Source of the DNA: Paenibacillus albidus
GTDB taxonomy: Bacteria; Bacillota; Bacilli; Paenibacillales; Paenibacillaceae
DNA: 64,000 nt
Assembly (NCBI RefSeq): GCF_014644435.1
Contig: NZ_BMKR01000024.1
Span: forward strand, 42,247-106,246
Reading direction: 5' to 3'
Shown: positions 57,155 through 64,000 of the stretch, piece by piece
Numbering within the stretch: the first letter of the stretch is position 1
Layout: each line of letters starts with the position of its first letter
Translations under genes and position numbers: made by a program
Notes under the pieces: generated by a model
Seen by the model: the letters and a program-made list of their open reading frames with translations, nothing else
The model's database searches: none
Told to the model about the DNA's origin: nothing

Positions 57155-58417
57155 TTACTGTGTTCTTCCTCCCGAGGCGGAGGTATCCTTTATCCAAAGC
57201 CAGGATAAAGCAGCAGCAAGCAAAGCGGCAACGGCCCCGAGCCAGAATCCGCCCGTCAGTCCATACCTTGAGCTCATCCAGCCTGCCGCAAACGGTCCTC
57301 CCGACATGCCTATCGCATATACCGCCTGATAGAATCCCATCGCCGTTGCCCGTTTGAAGGGAGCAACGCCAGAGACCGATTTACTAAGCAGAAGCGGGAA
57401 AATCAACCCCTGCATAAACCCGTTTCCAATCTGTGTCGCACACAGTGCTCCAAGTGTTGGCATGGACGGAATGAGCAGGGTGAACACTGCACTTCCAGCA
57501 AAACCCAAGATTAGTGTCCACCGCTCTCCCACCAGCCTGCCAAAAAAACGGGCCCCATACAGCGTCGCCACCGCATGCGGAATCATAAATGACAGGGTCA
57601 GCCAGCCGAGACTTTCTTTGCTTGCTCCAATATGCAGCGCCTGGCTAGGTGTATACCCGAACATTGTAATGAACAGCACACAGTGTGCAAGCACCGACAG
57701 CAAGGATACCTTGACCAGCAGCGGCTCTTTGACAACTACGGCCAAATCCTTGAGCTGTATGGCCTGCCTCTGCTCAGACTTTGGTTCAGGCAGCCGGAAA
57801 GCCAGCCCGAGTGCGCCAATCGCTACGATTCCACCGATCAGGAACGGAGCACCCCAACCCCAGTGCTCTGCGATATACCCGCTGAGCATCATGCTGCTGA
57901 GCTGTGCGATGACCGTAGTAAACTGCAGCATACCCATGGCTTTGGCAGCTTCCTCTTTGGGGAAATACCCCGCAAACATCACCGTATACACAACCCACGC
58001 AGATGCTGCAATGCCGGATACGGCCCGGGCAGCCAGCGCCCATCCGGGACTTGCCCCCCAGAGGAACAGGAAGCAGCTTACCGCTGTGGCGATGAGCCCA
58101 AGGTAGATAAAGGGGCGTCTCCGCTTCATATAATCCGAGCCCATGCCCAGCGGCAGCCGGAACAAAATTTGCATCAGCCCATATACACCCAGCACCATGC
58201 CCACCATCATATAGGAAGCACCCAGATGCTCCACATAGGGTGAGAGCACGGGAACATAAATATAAGAAGAGAACCAGAACAAAAATACGATAGCCAAAAA
58301 GAATAACCGGCTCTCTCCCCTGCTTTGTGGGCTTTCTGCCGATTTCAACGTATCTGACTGCTGCTGAACTGTCACTTCATCCCCCACTTTATTACCAATA
58401 TTACAATCGCCTGTCAT
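57155..58417 (-). CDS. MFS transporter
   Basis: The protein has up to 420 residues and twelve membrane spans. The loop 2-3 motif reads GVYGLMQILFRLPLGMGSDYMKRRRPFI, a variant of the MFS G-x3-D-x2-G-R signature, and the two halves are similar in layout. The ATG at 58417 has GGAG only two bases upstream; GTG at 58375 with GGGGGAT before it gives MTVQQQSDTLKS and may be the true start. The C-terminus ends in DTSASGGRTQ. It resembles YfkF/YttB-like exporters of unknown substrate. A drug or metabolite efflux role is possible but cannot be read from sequence. Confidence 0.82.
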   Translation of the reverse strand: MTGDCNIGNKVGDEVTVQQQSDTLKSAESPQSRGESRLFFLAIVFLFWFSSYIYVPVLSPYVEHLGASYMMVGMVLGVYGLMQILFRLPLGMGSDYMKRRRPFIYLGLIATAVSCFLFLWGASPGWALAARAVSGIAASAWVVYTVMFAGYFPKEEAAKAMGMLQFTTVIAQLSSMMLSGYIAEHWGWGAPFLIGGIVAIGALGLAFRLPEPKSEQRQAIQLKDLAVVVKEPLLVKVSLLSVLAHCVLFITMFGYTPSQALHIGASKESLGWLTLSFMIPHAVATLYGARFFGRLVGERWTLILGFAGSAVFTLLIPSMPTLGALCATQIGNGFMQGLIFPLLLSKSVSGVAPFKRATAMGFYQAVYAIGMSGGPFAAGWMSSRYGLTGGFWLGAVAALLAAALSWLWIKDTSASGGRTQ

Positions 58418-58455
58418 CTCTCCGAAAGCTAACCCAACATGACATCCAGGAGCCG

Positions 58456-60594
58456 TCAGCTGTTATCTTTTTTGGCTTCCAGCGCAGCCTTCAGCAGTTC
58501 TCCCAGGTTCGAGCCGATACTCTCGGTCTTGCTGTACTGCTGCACCAGCTTCTGTTGCTCACGTTTGTTTACATGTTTATGATCTTTGTCCATAGTCTCG
58601 GTGATCCCGCAGCCAAGGCACTGCACGAACATTCCGGCCTTGCCCTCTTTCAGCTCCATTTTTTTATGGCACTGCGGACAGCGGCGGTTCGACAAGCGTT
58701 TCTCTCCTGCACGGGTATAGCCGCAGCTCTCCGCCGGGCAGACCAGCATCTTGCCGCGTTTGCTCTTTTTCTCCAGCAGCCTGGTGCCGCATTCCGGGCA
58801 ATGACTGTTCGAGACATTATGCGGCTTATACTCCGCAGCACTCGTCTTTACGCCGGATACCAAATCTTGCGCCATAGTGCGGATGCCTTGCAGGAACGGC
58901 TCGGGTTTGCCTTGCCCGCGGGCAATCTTCTCCAGCTCCGCTTCCCAGCGTGCCGTCAGATCCGGCGTGCGCAGCTGCGCGGATACCAGACCAATCAGCT
59001 GCTTGCCTTTACCGGTTGGATGCAGCAGATTACCTTGACGTTCGATGGTGTCGGAACTTACCAGCTTCTCGATAATATCCGCACGTGTAGCCGGTGTGCC
59101 TAACCCATGTTTCTCCATTTGCGTCAGGAGCGTTGCTTCATTATAACGCTTAGGCGGCTGTGTGCGGCCAGCTTTCACAATACAGCGCTGGATCGTGACG
59201 TTTTCGCCTTCCCGCAGCTCCGGCAGCTTCACACTTCCTGCTGCGGGTTCCCCTGCTGCATTCTCTTCCTCATCGTCAGTACTCATATCACCGCCGTATA
59301 CCTCGCGCCAGCCGGCATCTTTGACCGTGGTCCCTTTGACATGGAAGCTCTCACCATCCACTTGTACGGTTACAGCTACCGCATCATAACGGGCCGGAGG
59401 GTAGAACAAGCTGATGAACCGTCTTACTATCAGATCGTACAGCTTGCGTTCCTCCGTACTCAGGCCGTTCAGCAGCACCGTCTGCTCCGTAGGGATAATC
59501 GCATGGTGATCACTGACCTTACTGTCATCCACAATCCGTTTGGTCATCGGCAGCGGCTTGCGCAGCAGCGGACGGGCCAGAGCGGCATAGGGTCCTACAG
59601 CCACACTGTCCAGCCGTTCCTTTAACGTACCGGTCATATCGGAAGTCAAATAACGGCTGTCAGTACGCGGGTAAGTCACCAGCTTGTGCTGCTCATAGAG
59701 ACGCTGCAGCAGATTGGAGGTTTGCTTGGCCGAGAAGCCATATTTTTTGTTGGCATCCCGCTGCAGCTCCGTTAAGTCGTAAGCCAGTGGATGCGGCTCG
59801 CTTTTTTCACTTTTCTGCACCTTCGCGATCCGTCCATTGCGGCCGGTCAGTCTCTCGCTTAGCTTCGCCGTCTTTTCCTTCTCAAAAATCCGCCCGTCAC
59901 CGCTCCCCGCTCTCCAGCCCGCCTGAAAGCTGCCGAAATCGGCCGTAAGTGTCTCGAAATCCTGTGACCGGAAACCCGTAATTTCGTCTTCACGATCCAT
60001 AATCATCCCAAGCGTTGGCGTCTGCACCCGGCCTGCGGACAGTGGAGCCCCGAATTTGCAAGTAAGCGCCCGGGTCACATTAAGCCCGATCATCCAATCC
60101 GCCTCCGCCCGGCAGCGCGCAGACTCATACAGCCGGTCATAGTCCTTACCCGGCCGCAAAGCCGCAAAACCTTCTTTGATCGCCTTATCCGTCTGCGAGG
60201 AGATCCACAGCCGCCGGAACGGCTTTTTCCAGCCTGCCATCTGGATAATCCAGCGTGCCAGCAGTTCGCCTTCCCGCGCCGCATCCGTCGCCACAATCAA
60301 CTCACCGACATCCTGCCGCTTCATCAGATGCTGGACCGCCTTATACTGCTGGCTGGTCTCCCGAAGTACCTTTAGCCTCGCCTTTTCCGGCAGAATCGGC
60401 AGATCCTCCAGCGCCCAAGTGGCGTATTTATGATTATAATCCTCAGGCTCCGCCAGTCCGACCAGATGACCAAGCGCCCATGTCACAATATATTGTGGAC
60501 CTTCCAGATAACTTTTCTGCTTCTCCCGGCACCCCAGCACTCGCGCAATTTCCCGCGCTACCGAAGGTTTCTCTGCCAATACCAATGCTTTCAT
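58456..60594 (-). CDS. topB: DNA topoisomerase III (type IA)
   Basis: The 712-residue enzyme relaxes and decatenates DNA. The TOPRIM domain at the N-terminus (MKALVLAEKPSVAREIARVLGC, then ATDAAREGELLARWII with the acidic metal triad) is followed by the active-site Tyr in KLVTYPRTDSRYLTSDM. MEKHGLGTPATRADIIEKLV also belongs to the core. The C-terminus has two zinc-ribbon-like units (CPECGTRLLEKKSKRGKMLVCPAESCGY and CPQCHKKMELKEGKAGMFVQCLGCG). Length and Cys clusters match Bacillus-type TopB. The start follows GGAAAGGAGAG. It is transcribed alone. Confidence 0.94.
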   Translation of the reverse strand: MKALVLAEKPSVAREIARVLGCREKQKSYLEGPQYIVTWALGHLVGLAEPEDYNHKYATWALEDLPILPEKARLKVLRETSQQYKAVQHLMKRQDVGELIVATDAAREGELLARWIIQMAGWKKPFRRLWISSQTDKAIKEGFAALRPGKDYDRLYESARCRAEADWMIGLNVTRALTCKFGAPLSAGRVQTPTLGMIMDREDEITGFRSQDFETLTADFGSFQAGWRAGSGDGRIFEKEKTAKLSERLTGRNGRIAKVQKSEKSEPHPLAYDLTELQRDANKKYGFSAKQTSNLLQRLYEQHKLVTYPRTDSRYLTSDMTGTLKERLDSVAVGPYAALARPLLRKPLPMTKRIVDDSKVSDHHAIIPTEQTVLLNGLSTEERKLYDLIVRRFISLFYPPARYDAVAVTVQVDGESFHVKGTTVKDAGWREVYGGDMSTDDEEENAAGEPAAGSVKLPELREGENVTIQRCIVKAGRTQPPKRYNEATLLTQMEKHGLGTPATRADIIEKLVSSDTIERQGNLLHPTGKGKQLIGLVSAQLRTPDLTARWEAELEKIARGQGKPEPFLQGIRTMAQDLVSGVKTSAAEYKPHNVSNSHCPECGTRLLEKKSKRGKMLVCPAESCGYTRAGEKRLSNRRCPQCHKKMELKEGKAGMFVQCLGCGITETMDKDHKHVNKREQQKLVQQYSKTESIGSNLGELLKAALEAKKDNS

Positions 60595-60651
60595 AGCTCT
60601 CTCCTTTCCACACTCATATAATTATACCATGCCTTATTCAAGTAACAGACC

Positions 60652-60693
60652 AAAAAGACCCCACCCTCCACGTTGCAAAGTGAAGAATGGGGC
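60652..60693 (-). terminator. Terminator of the sigma/DUF4179 operon
   Basis: On the minus strand GCCCCATTCTTCAC and GTGGAGGGTGGGGTC pair with a few mismatches and are followed by TTTTTGG, about 20 bases after the stop at 60715. Confidence 0.7.
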
Positions 60694-60714
60694 GTTTATT
60701 GTTAACAGAAACAT

Positions 60715-61908
60715 CTATGGGATTTGAATCGTCTGTTCCAACTCTGTAATGTATGTCTTTATCATCTGACCCTTAGCGTCTTCAAGGACCTTAAGGTTTT
60801 TGTCAAAAGTTAATGTGTAAGGCTTCACGGTAATAGACGTTGGGGTTACCGCAAAAGGATCATAGGACTCATCTACAATAGGATGCTGTAGCCCAGCTAT
60901 CGGAATAACGCCGTGATTCCCGCCTTTAACGGCCACTCCGTCCTGATCGACAATTTCATAGTATACGGCGGAAGGGCTGTAGTCGCCGGTCTGTTCGGAC
61001 GAATACGGAACTGCACCCTTGCTGTGAATAATCAGCCGGCTCGCTGCCGGGGTCAACTCCAGCTTTTTCACCGTGTAGCTGAATTCTCCCTTTGTCTTCG
61101 TTTGGTCCAGATCCAGTCGGATGATACCTTCGGTCACCTTCTTCACCGGTACCTTAAATACAAAAGGTTCAGCGATTTGGGCAACTTCCACACTGACGCT
61201 CAGCTCAAATTCATTTCCTAACGCATCGGTATTCAGCAATTTCTTAGCGTCAAATAACATGGTGTTCCTTTTCCCCTCAATATCGCCTGTACTTGTGTTT
61301 CCAGATTGTACTTCTTCTCCACTCGGCAACTTAACTACAGGGATACCCAGCAGACCTTTAACAGACTGATCCAGCTCAGATCGAGATCCCTTGACTTCTT
61401 TGACCGACGGATCGAACTTAATTGGCTTTGGAATTATCTTGCCTACCACCTGTTCATTATCAATACCTTCTCGCTCGAACGCGATGGCCAGGCGCGTCCC
61501 GTCATAATAAACGTCGGTAACCTTCAAAGTCACTCCATCATGGGTGACACTCTGATTAGGAGCGGTGGATAATCCTTTGTCACCTGCGGTGCTTAGACCA
61601 CGGTCTTCCGTAATTTTGAACACACTGCCTACAATAGGAATCTGTCTAATTGTATCTGCCCATGCGGGTGAGATAAAACCTGTTGCAATCACAACCGTCC
61701 CTAATACTGCTGCTGCGGATACAGCAACTAAGGTTTTCTTAATTATCTTGCTTCTGCGTCGTGCCTTTTTTCGGCGTTCCATGTCCATCTCTCCGATCTG
61801 ATTCATAATTTGGGAACTGTAGCTATCTTTCGGCATTGCCTGATTTCGAAGGGTTTGGCGAATATCATCCATTTTTTGGCTTTCAGTTCGATTTTGCCAT
61901 TGTTTCAT
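60715..61908 (-). CDS. DUF4179 membrane protein, probable anti-sigma factor
   Basis: The protein has 397 residues from ATG 61908 (MKQWQNRTESQKMDDIRQTL) after GAAGGAGGGAG. A cytosolic N-terminus of about 60 residues with a basic juxtamembrane region (ERRKKARRRSKIIKK) could hold the sigma factor. One membrane span (TLVAVSAAAVLGTVVIATGF) follows, and then a large extracellular part begins with the DUF4179 domain (IRQIPIVGSVFKITEDRG, DGVTLKVTDVYYDGTRLAIAFE). It overlaps the ECF sigma gene by 26 bases. By analogy with such pairs it would sequester the sigma factor until an envelope signal arrives. The signal is unknown. Confidence 0.8.
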   Translation of the reverse strand: MKQWQNRTESQKMDDIRQTLRNQAMPKDSYSSQIMNQIGEMDMERRKKARRRSKIIKKTLVAVSAAAVLGTVVIATGFISPAWADTIRQIPIVGSVFKITEDRGLSTAGDKGLSTAPNQSVTHDGVTLKVTDVYYDGTRLAIAFEREGIDNEQVVGKIIPKPIKFDPSVKEVKGSRSELDQSVKGLLGIPVVKLPSGEEVQSGNTSTGDIEGKRNTMLFDAKKLLNTDALGNEFELSVSVEVAQIAEPFVFKVPVKKVTEGIIRLDLDQTKTKGEFSYTVKKLELTPAASRLIIHSKGAVPYSSEQTGDYSPSAVYYEIVDQDGVAVKGGNHGVIPIAGLQHPIVDESYDPFAVTPTSITVKPYTLTFDKNLKVLEDAKGQMIKTYITELEQTIQIP

Positions 61909-62470
61909 GGCTTCTCCCTCCTTCGTTCGTTCTTTGCTGAACCAACTTTTTGCGCAGTCGTTCGTACTTTTTTCGTAGAGAGGCCGGTTTGCATTCCATA
62001 ATCTGGCCCATCTCCTCAAAGCTGTACTGCTCTACAACCTTGAGAATCAGGAGATTGCTCTCCTCCGGTGTTAGTTGATCCATGAACAACGACTCTACGG
62101 GATTCTCCAGGCCGGGATCCATGTAAGCTCTGGGCTGCTGCTGTTTATACAAGGATAACAAGCGGATGCGACGTTTACGTTTACGGATCTGATCGAGACA
62201 ATGATGGTAAGCCACTTTATACAACCAGGCAGAAAAAGACACCTTTTTCTCATAACGCCCCAGTTCCTTGTAGACTTTCACAAAAACATCCTGGACCGCG
62301 TCTTCCGCCTCTTCCCGGCTTTTCAGAATGTAATAGCAATACGTATAGATTTGCCTTTCAAAAACATGAATGATCGTTCTGAAGGCTTCACGGTCGCCTG
62401 TACGCACCTTATCTACTGCTTCATCAATCAGTCCTGGATAATTTTTGGCCCCGGGGTCTTCACGTTCCAA
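61883..62470 (-). CDS. ECF-type RNA polymerase sigma factor
   Basis: The 195-residue sigma factor starts at TTG 62470, with AAGGAGGTGATTCT perfectly placed. Region 2 is at about 25-95 (AFRTIIHVFERQIYTYCYYILKSREEAEDAVQDVFVKVYKELGRYEKKVSFSAWLYKVAYHHCLDQIRKRKR). Region 4 is at about 130-180 (LTPEESNLLILKVVEQYSFEEMGQIMECKPASLRKKYERLRKKL). It is coupled to its DUF4179 partner by a 26-base overlap. I found no clear ECF promoter (GAAAC/CGTC type) upstream, so autoregulation is open. Its regulon is unknown. Confidence 0.9.
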   Translation of the reverse strand: MEREDPGAKNYPGLIDEAVDKVRTGDREAFRTIIHVFERQIYTYCYYILKSREEAEDAVQDVFVKVYKELGRYEKKVSFSAWLYKVAYHHCLDQIRKRKRRIRLLSLYKQQQPRAYMDPGLENPVESLFMDQLTPEESNLLILKVVEQYSFEEMGQIMECKPASLRKKYERLRKKLVQQRTNEGGRSHETMAKSN

Positions 62471-62537
62471 AGAATCACCTCCTTTTAGACTGCTTACACC
62501 TGTATAACGCTTGTTGTCCTTTCATTCGTGACAACCC

Positions 62538-62581
62538 GCAAAAAAAGCGGCCGGCTCCGTCATCCCCGGAGTACCGCCGCT
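62538..62581 (-). terminator. Terminator of the thioesterase gene
   Basis: AGCGGCGG..CTCCG and CGGAG..GGCCGCT arms with two mismatches are followed on the minus strand by TTTTTTTGC, about 40 bases after the stop at 62624. Confidence 0.8.
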
Positions 62582-62623
62582 ATTTAAAGTTTATCAAAGC
62601 CACGTATCTGTAACTCTGATCGA

Positions 62624-63385
62624 TTACTCTGCCTCTTTTTCTAATCCAAGTTCCACGCAGGCTTCAAAAAACACCTTCTCCCCATTTTGCCCACGTATGA
62701 ATATCCCTTCCGGGGTCACTTGGCTCCTCATGATCTGAATGGCTTCATCAAATATAGCTTCCTGTATATAACTAATCCGAAAACGCCTTTGTTCCATCTG
62801 CTCCCATTCTTCCAGTGTCAGCACATCGGAACACAAATCTCCGTAACGCGCATTGTTCAAGTGACCGTTGTTATCCAGGCCGCTGTAGCGCACCTTGTAG
62901 GGGTAGGCTTCCTCCATAGGAAGTTGTGGAGGAACCCGTAGCTTTTCCGGTATCCCCCCTACTGAATCCCCGTCATAATGTGTTACCTTTACCGGGAGTG
63001 CGCTGGGACGGAGGATCTTACGCTCCGCAATATCCACAAGCACCCAGATGGAACGTGCGGATGCAATTTCCACCTTATTACTGTCGAAGATCCGGTAATC
63101 CCGTTGCCACATTGCCCCCTTGGTTCCTTTACTCCAGGTATAAATAGTCAAGAGATCATTCGGCCGTGGCATCTGCTTAAGCTGAAGATCCAGAGTAATC
63201 AGCATCCAGCCCATTCCAGCTTCCATCATCTTCTCCAGACTTAGGCCAAGTCCACTGACCGCTGAATCCGCTGCACGTTGCATGATATCCAACAAGAAAG
63301 ATAATTTCCCCTTTGAACGGTAATCTGTATCACTGGTATGTACGCTATATTGGGATATCCACAACCCCTGATCCTTATTATTCAT
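62624..63385 (-). CDS. Acyl-ACP thioesterase (FatA/FatB-like)
   Basis: The protein has 253 residues from ATG 63385 (MNNKDQGLWISQYSVHTSD) after AGGGGGCAC; a longer frame to 63502 has no site. It has two hot-dog domains. The first holds LLDIMQRAADSAVSGLGLSLEKMMEAGMGWMLITLDLQLKQMP and TKGAMWQRDYRIFD. The second holds VRYSGLDNNGHLNNARYGDLCSDVL with the Asn-x-His-x catalytic pattern. It cleaves acyl-ACP to free fatty acids, cytosolic. The substrate chain length is not readable. Downstream are the sigma factor genes, isolated by a terminator. Confidence 0.88.
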   Translation of the reverse strand: MNNKDQGLWISQYSVHTSDTDYRSKGKLSFLLDIMQRAADSAVSGLGLSLEKMMEAGMGWMLITLDLQLKQMPRPNDLLTIYTWSKGTKGAMWQRDYRIFDSNKVEIASARSIWVLVDIAERKILRPSALPVKVTHYDGDSVGGIPEKLRVPPQLPMEEAYPYKVRYSGLDNNGHLNNARYGDLCSDVLTLEEWEQMEQRRFRISYIQEAIFDEAIQIMRSQVTPEGIFIRGQNGEKVFFEACVELGLEKEAE

Positions 63386-63575
63386 AAATGTGCCCCCTAT
63401 ATCTCTTACTATATCAACCTTCACAGAGTGTATCCACATTTCCGCCTCTTCTATCCACAAGATTTGGGGAGAAGTTTTAAAATGCTGTAATTCTATCCAC
63501 ATGTTAGTAAGTTTTCGAAATCACAGATTTACGCCAGACTTACCCACAAGATAGACTAAAGTTATACACACAAGA

Positions 63576-63620
63576 AGAAACGGCTTCGCCGTCCTCTGGA
63601 AGAGGAGGGTATCCGTTTCT
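63576..63620. repeat. Hairpin between the thioesterase gene and the rrn operon
   Basis: AGAAACGG (63576-63583) pairs with CCGTTTCT (63613-63620), and CCTCT (63593-63597) with AGAGG (63601-63605), giving a two-part stem. On the minus strand the tail is TCTTGTGTG. It may be a second rrn terminator or a dispersed element. Confidence 0.45.
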
Positions 63621-63673
63621 CGTAGAAATATAAGACTGATTTATGGCGTAAACATATAAATCCTTATATTTTA

Positions 63674-63710
63674 ACAAAAAAAGCCACTGTTGATTACTCA
63701 ACAATGGCTT
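63674..63710 (-). terminator. Terminator of the rRNA operon
   Basis: AAGCCACTGTTG / CAACAATGGCTT stem (one mismatch) is followed on the minus strand by TTTTTTTGTT, directly after 5S rRNA. Confidence 0.9.
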
Positions 63711-63716
63711 CCTCGT

Positions 63717-63833
63717 GCTTGGCGACGTCCTACTCTCCCAGGACCCTTCGGTCCAAGTACCATCGGCGCTGGAGGGCTTAACGGTCGTGTTCGGGATGGG
63801 TACGTGTGGAACCCCTCCGCTATCGCCACCAAA
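63717..63833 (-). rRNA. rrf: 5S ribosomal RNA
   Basis: The 117-base RNA on the minus strand begins TTTGGTGGCGATAGCGGAGG and contains the conserved CCCATCCCGAACACG, the loop E/helix IV segment CGCCGATGGTAC, and AGAGTAGGACGTCGCCAAGC at the 3' end. The terminal helix TTTGGTGGCG/CGCCAAGC pairs. The 3' end is set by that helix. It is the last gene of an rrn operon whose 23S gene continues past the window edge. No tRNA gene is seen between 23S and 5S. Confidence 0.95.
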
Positions 63834-63983
63834 CGGGCATTTGCGGTGCAAATGCATAATTCAGGTCTCAGCATTGCCAAATGCTGAAAACAATATCTTC
63901 TCCTTGCAATCACTTGGATTGTAAAGTTTAGATCTTGATTCCTGAAAACTGAATCCGAATCGAATTTGCGTTCTATATTTATT
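63834..63983 (-). other. 23S-5S spacer
   Basis: This is 150 bases of rRNA spacer. On the minus strand it contains TTCAGTTTTCAGGAATCA, a segment typical of Bacillales 23S-5S spacers, and the short inverted repeats GCATTTGC..GCAAATGC (63838-63861) and CAGCATTTGG..CCAAATGC near 63875, which may be RNase processing stems. Confidence 0.6.
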
Positions 63984-64000
63984 TGGATAAGCCCTCGACC
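63984..64000 (-). rRNA. rrl: 23S ribosomal RNA, 3' tip (partial)
   Basis: On the minus strand GGTCGAGGGCTTATCC is the conserved 3' end of 23S rRNA in this group. Only about 17 bases lie in the window; the rest is beyond 64000. Confidence 0.75.

Noticed and set aside
63540..63857. 105-codon ORF overlapping 5S rRNA
   Set aside because: The region is the 5S gene and its terminator; protein coding is not credible.

Overview
The window looks like a stretch of a Paenibacillus-type Firmicute chromosome of medium G+C. The evidence is the purEKBCSQLFMNHD operon order under a guanine riboswitch and PurBoxes, AGGAGG-type ribosome-binding sites, a Spo0E-like phosphatase, YerC/YerB/DagK/RlmD homologues, and an AloR/AloP-like peptide-receptor pair of the kind I recall being described from Paenibacillus. 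The last ~280 bases are the 3' end of an rRNA operon (5S and the tip of 23S) on the minus strand. Species cannot be fixed from this alone.

Region 1 (1-15.6 kb) is accessory and patchy. It holds a defence-like pair of unknown AT-rich genes, an SF0329-family gene and a tRNA-dihydrouridine synthase. Next comes a lantibiotic-immunity cassette without any lantibiotic biosynthesis genes: a frameshifted LanF ATPase and two AT-rich permeases, followed by a conspicuously G+C-rich response regulator/sensor kinase pair. A C45 acyltransferase/peptidase and an AraC regulator follow. Then come a frameshifted alpha/beta-hydrolase with a LytTR-type operator, a DUF3021/LytTR pair, and a MerR-unknown-ClpP-small protein operon. 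The region ends in a truncated serine recombinase against the 3' end of rlmD. Direct repeats at about 10.5 and 15.6 kb suggest an old integration.

Region 2 (15.6-40.8 kb) is mostly core housekeeping on the minus strand: rlmD, dagK, cbiX, yerC, corA, a glnQHMP-like amino-acid ABC operon, pit with its DUF47 partner, a YerB-like lipoprotein, a DODA-type dioxygenase, an alpha/beta-hydrolase, ilvA, a chemoreceptor and a Spo0E-like protein. Two small-peptide loci stand out. One is a 45-aa hydrophobic peptide behind a 94-aa unknown protein, with a 5' leader closed by complementary ends (24.9-25.6 kb). The other is a 39-aa pre-peptide overlapping the 3' end of an XRE/TPR receptor (37.0-38.6 kb), an RRNPP quorum-sensing pair of Alo type.

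Region 3 (41-56.2 kb) is the complete purine operon from PRPP to IMP. Transcription starts near 56.15 kb from a promoter flanked by PurBoxes, passes a guanine riboswitch and terminator, and ends at a hairpin after purD. The purF-purM gap (1.2 kb) is odd. It holds eight copies of a 94-bp unit able to form two hairpins each, a cluster of further hairpins, and one copy of a 120-bp palindromic element. A second copy of that element, with compensatory base changes, lies between purB and purC.

Region 4 (56.3-64 kb) carries a universal stress protein, a DUF1294 membrane protein, an MFS transporter, topB, an ECF sigma factor with its DUF4179 membrane partner, an acyl-ACP thioesterase and the rrn end.
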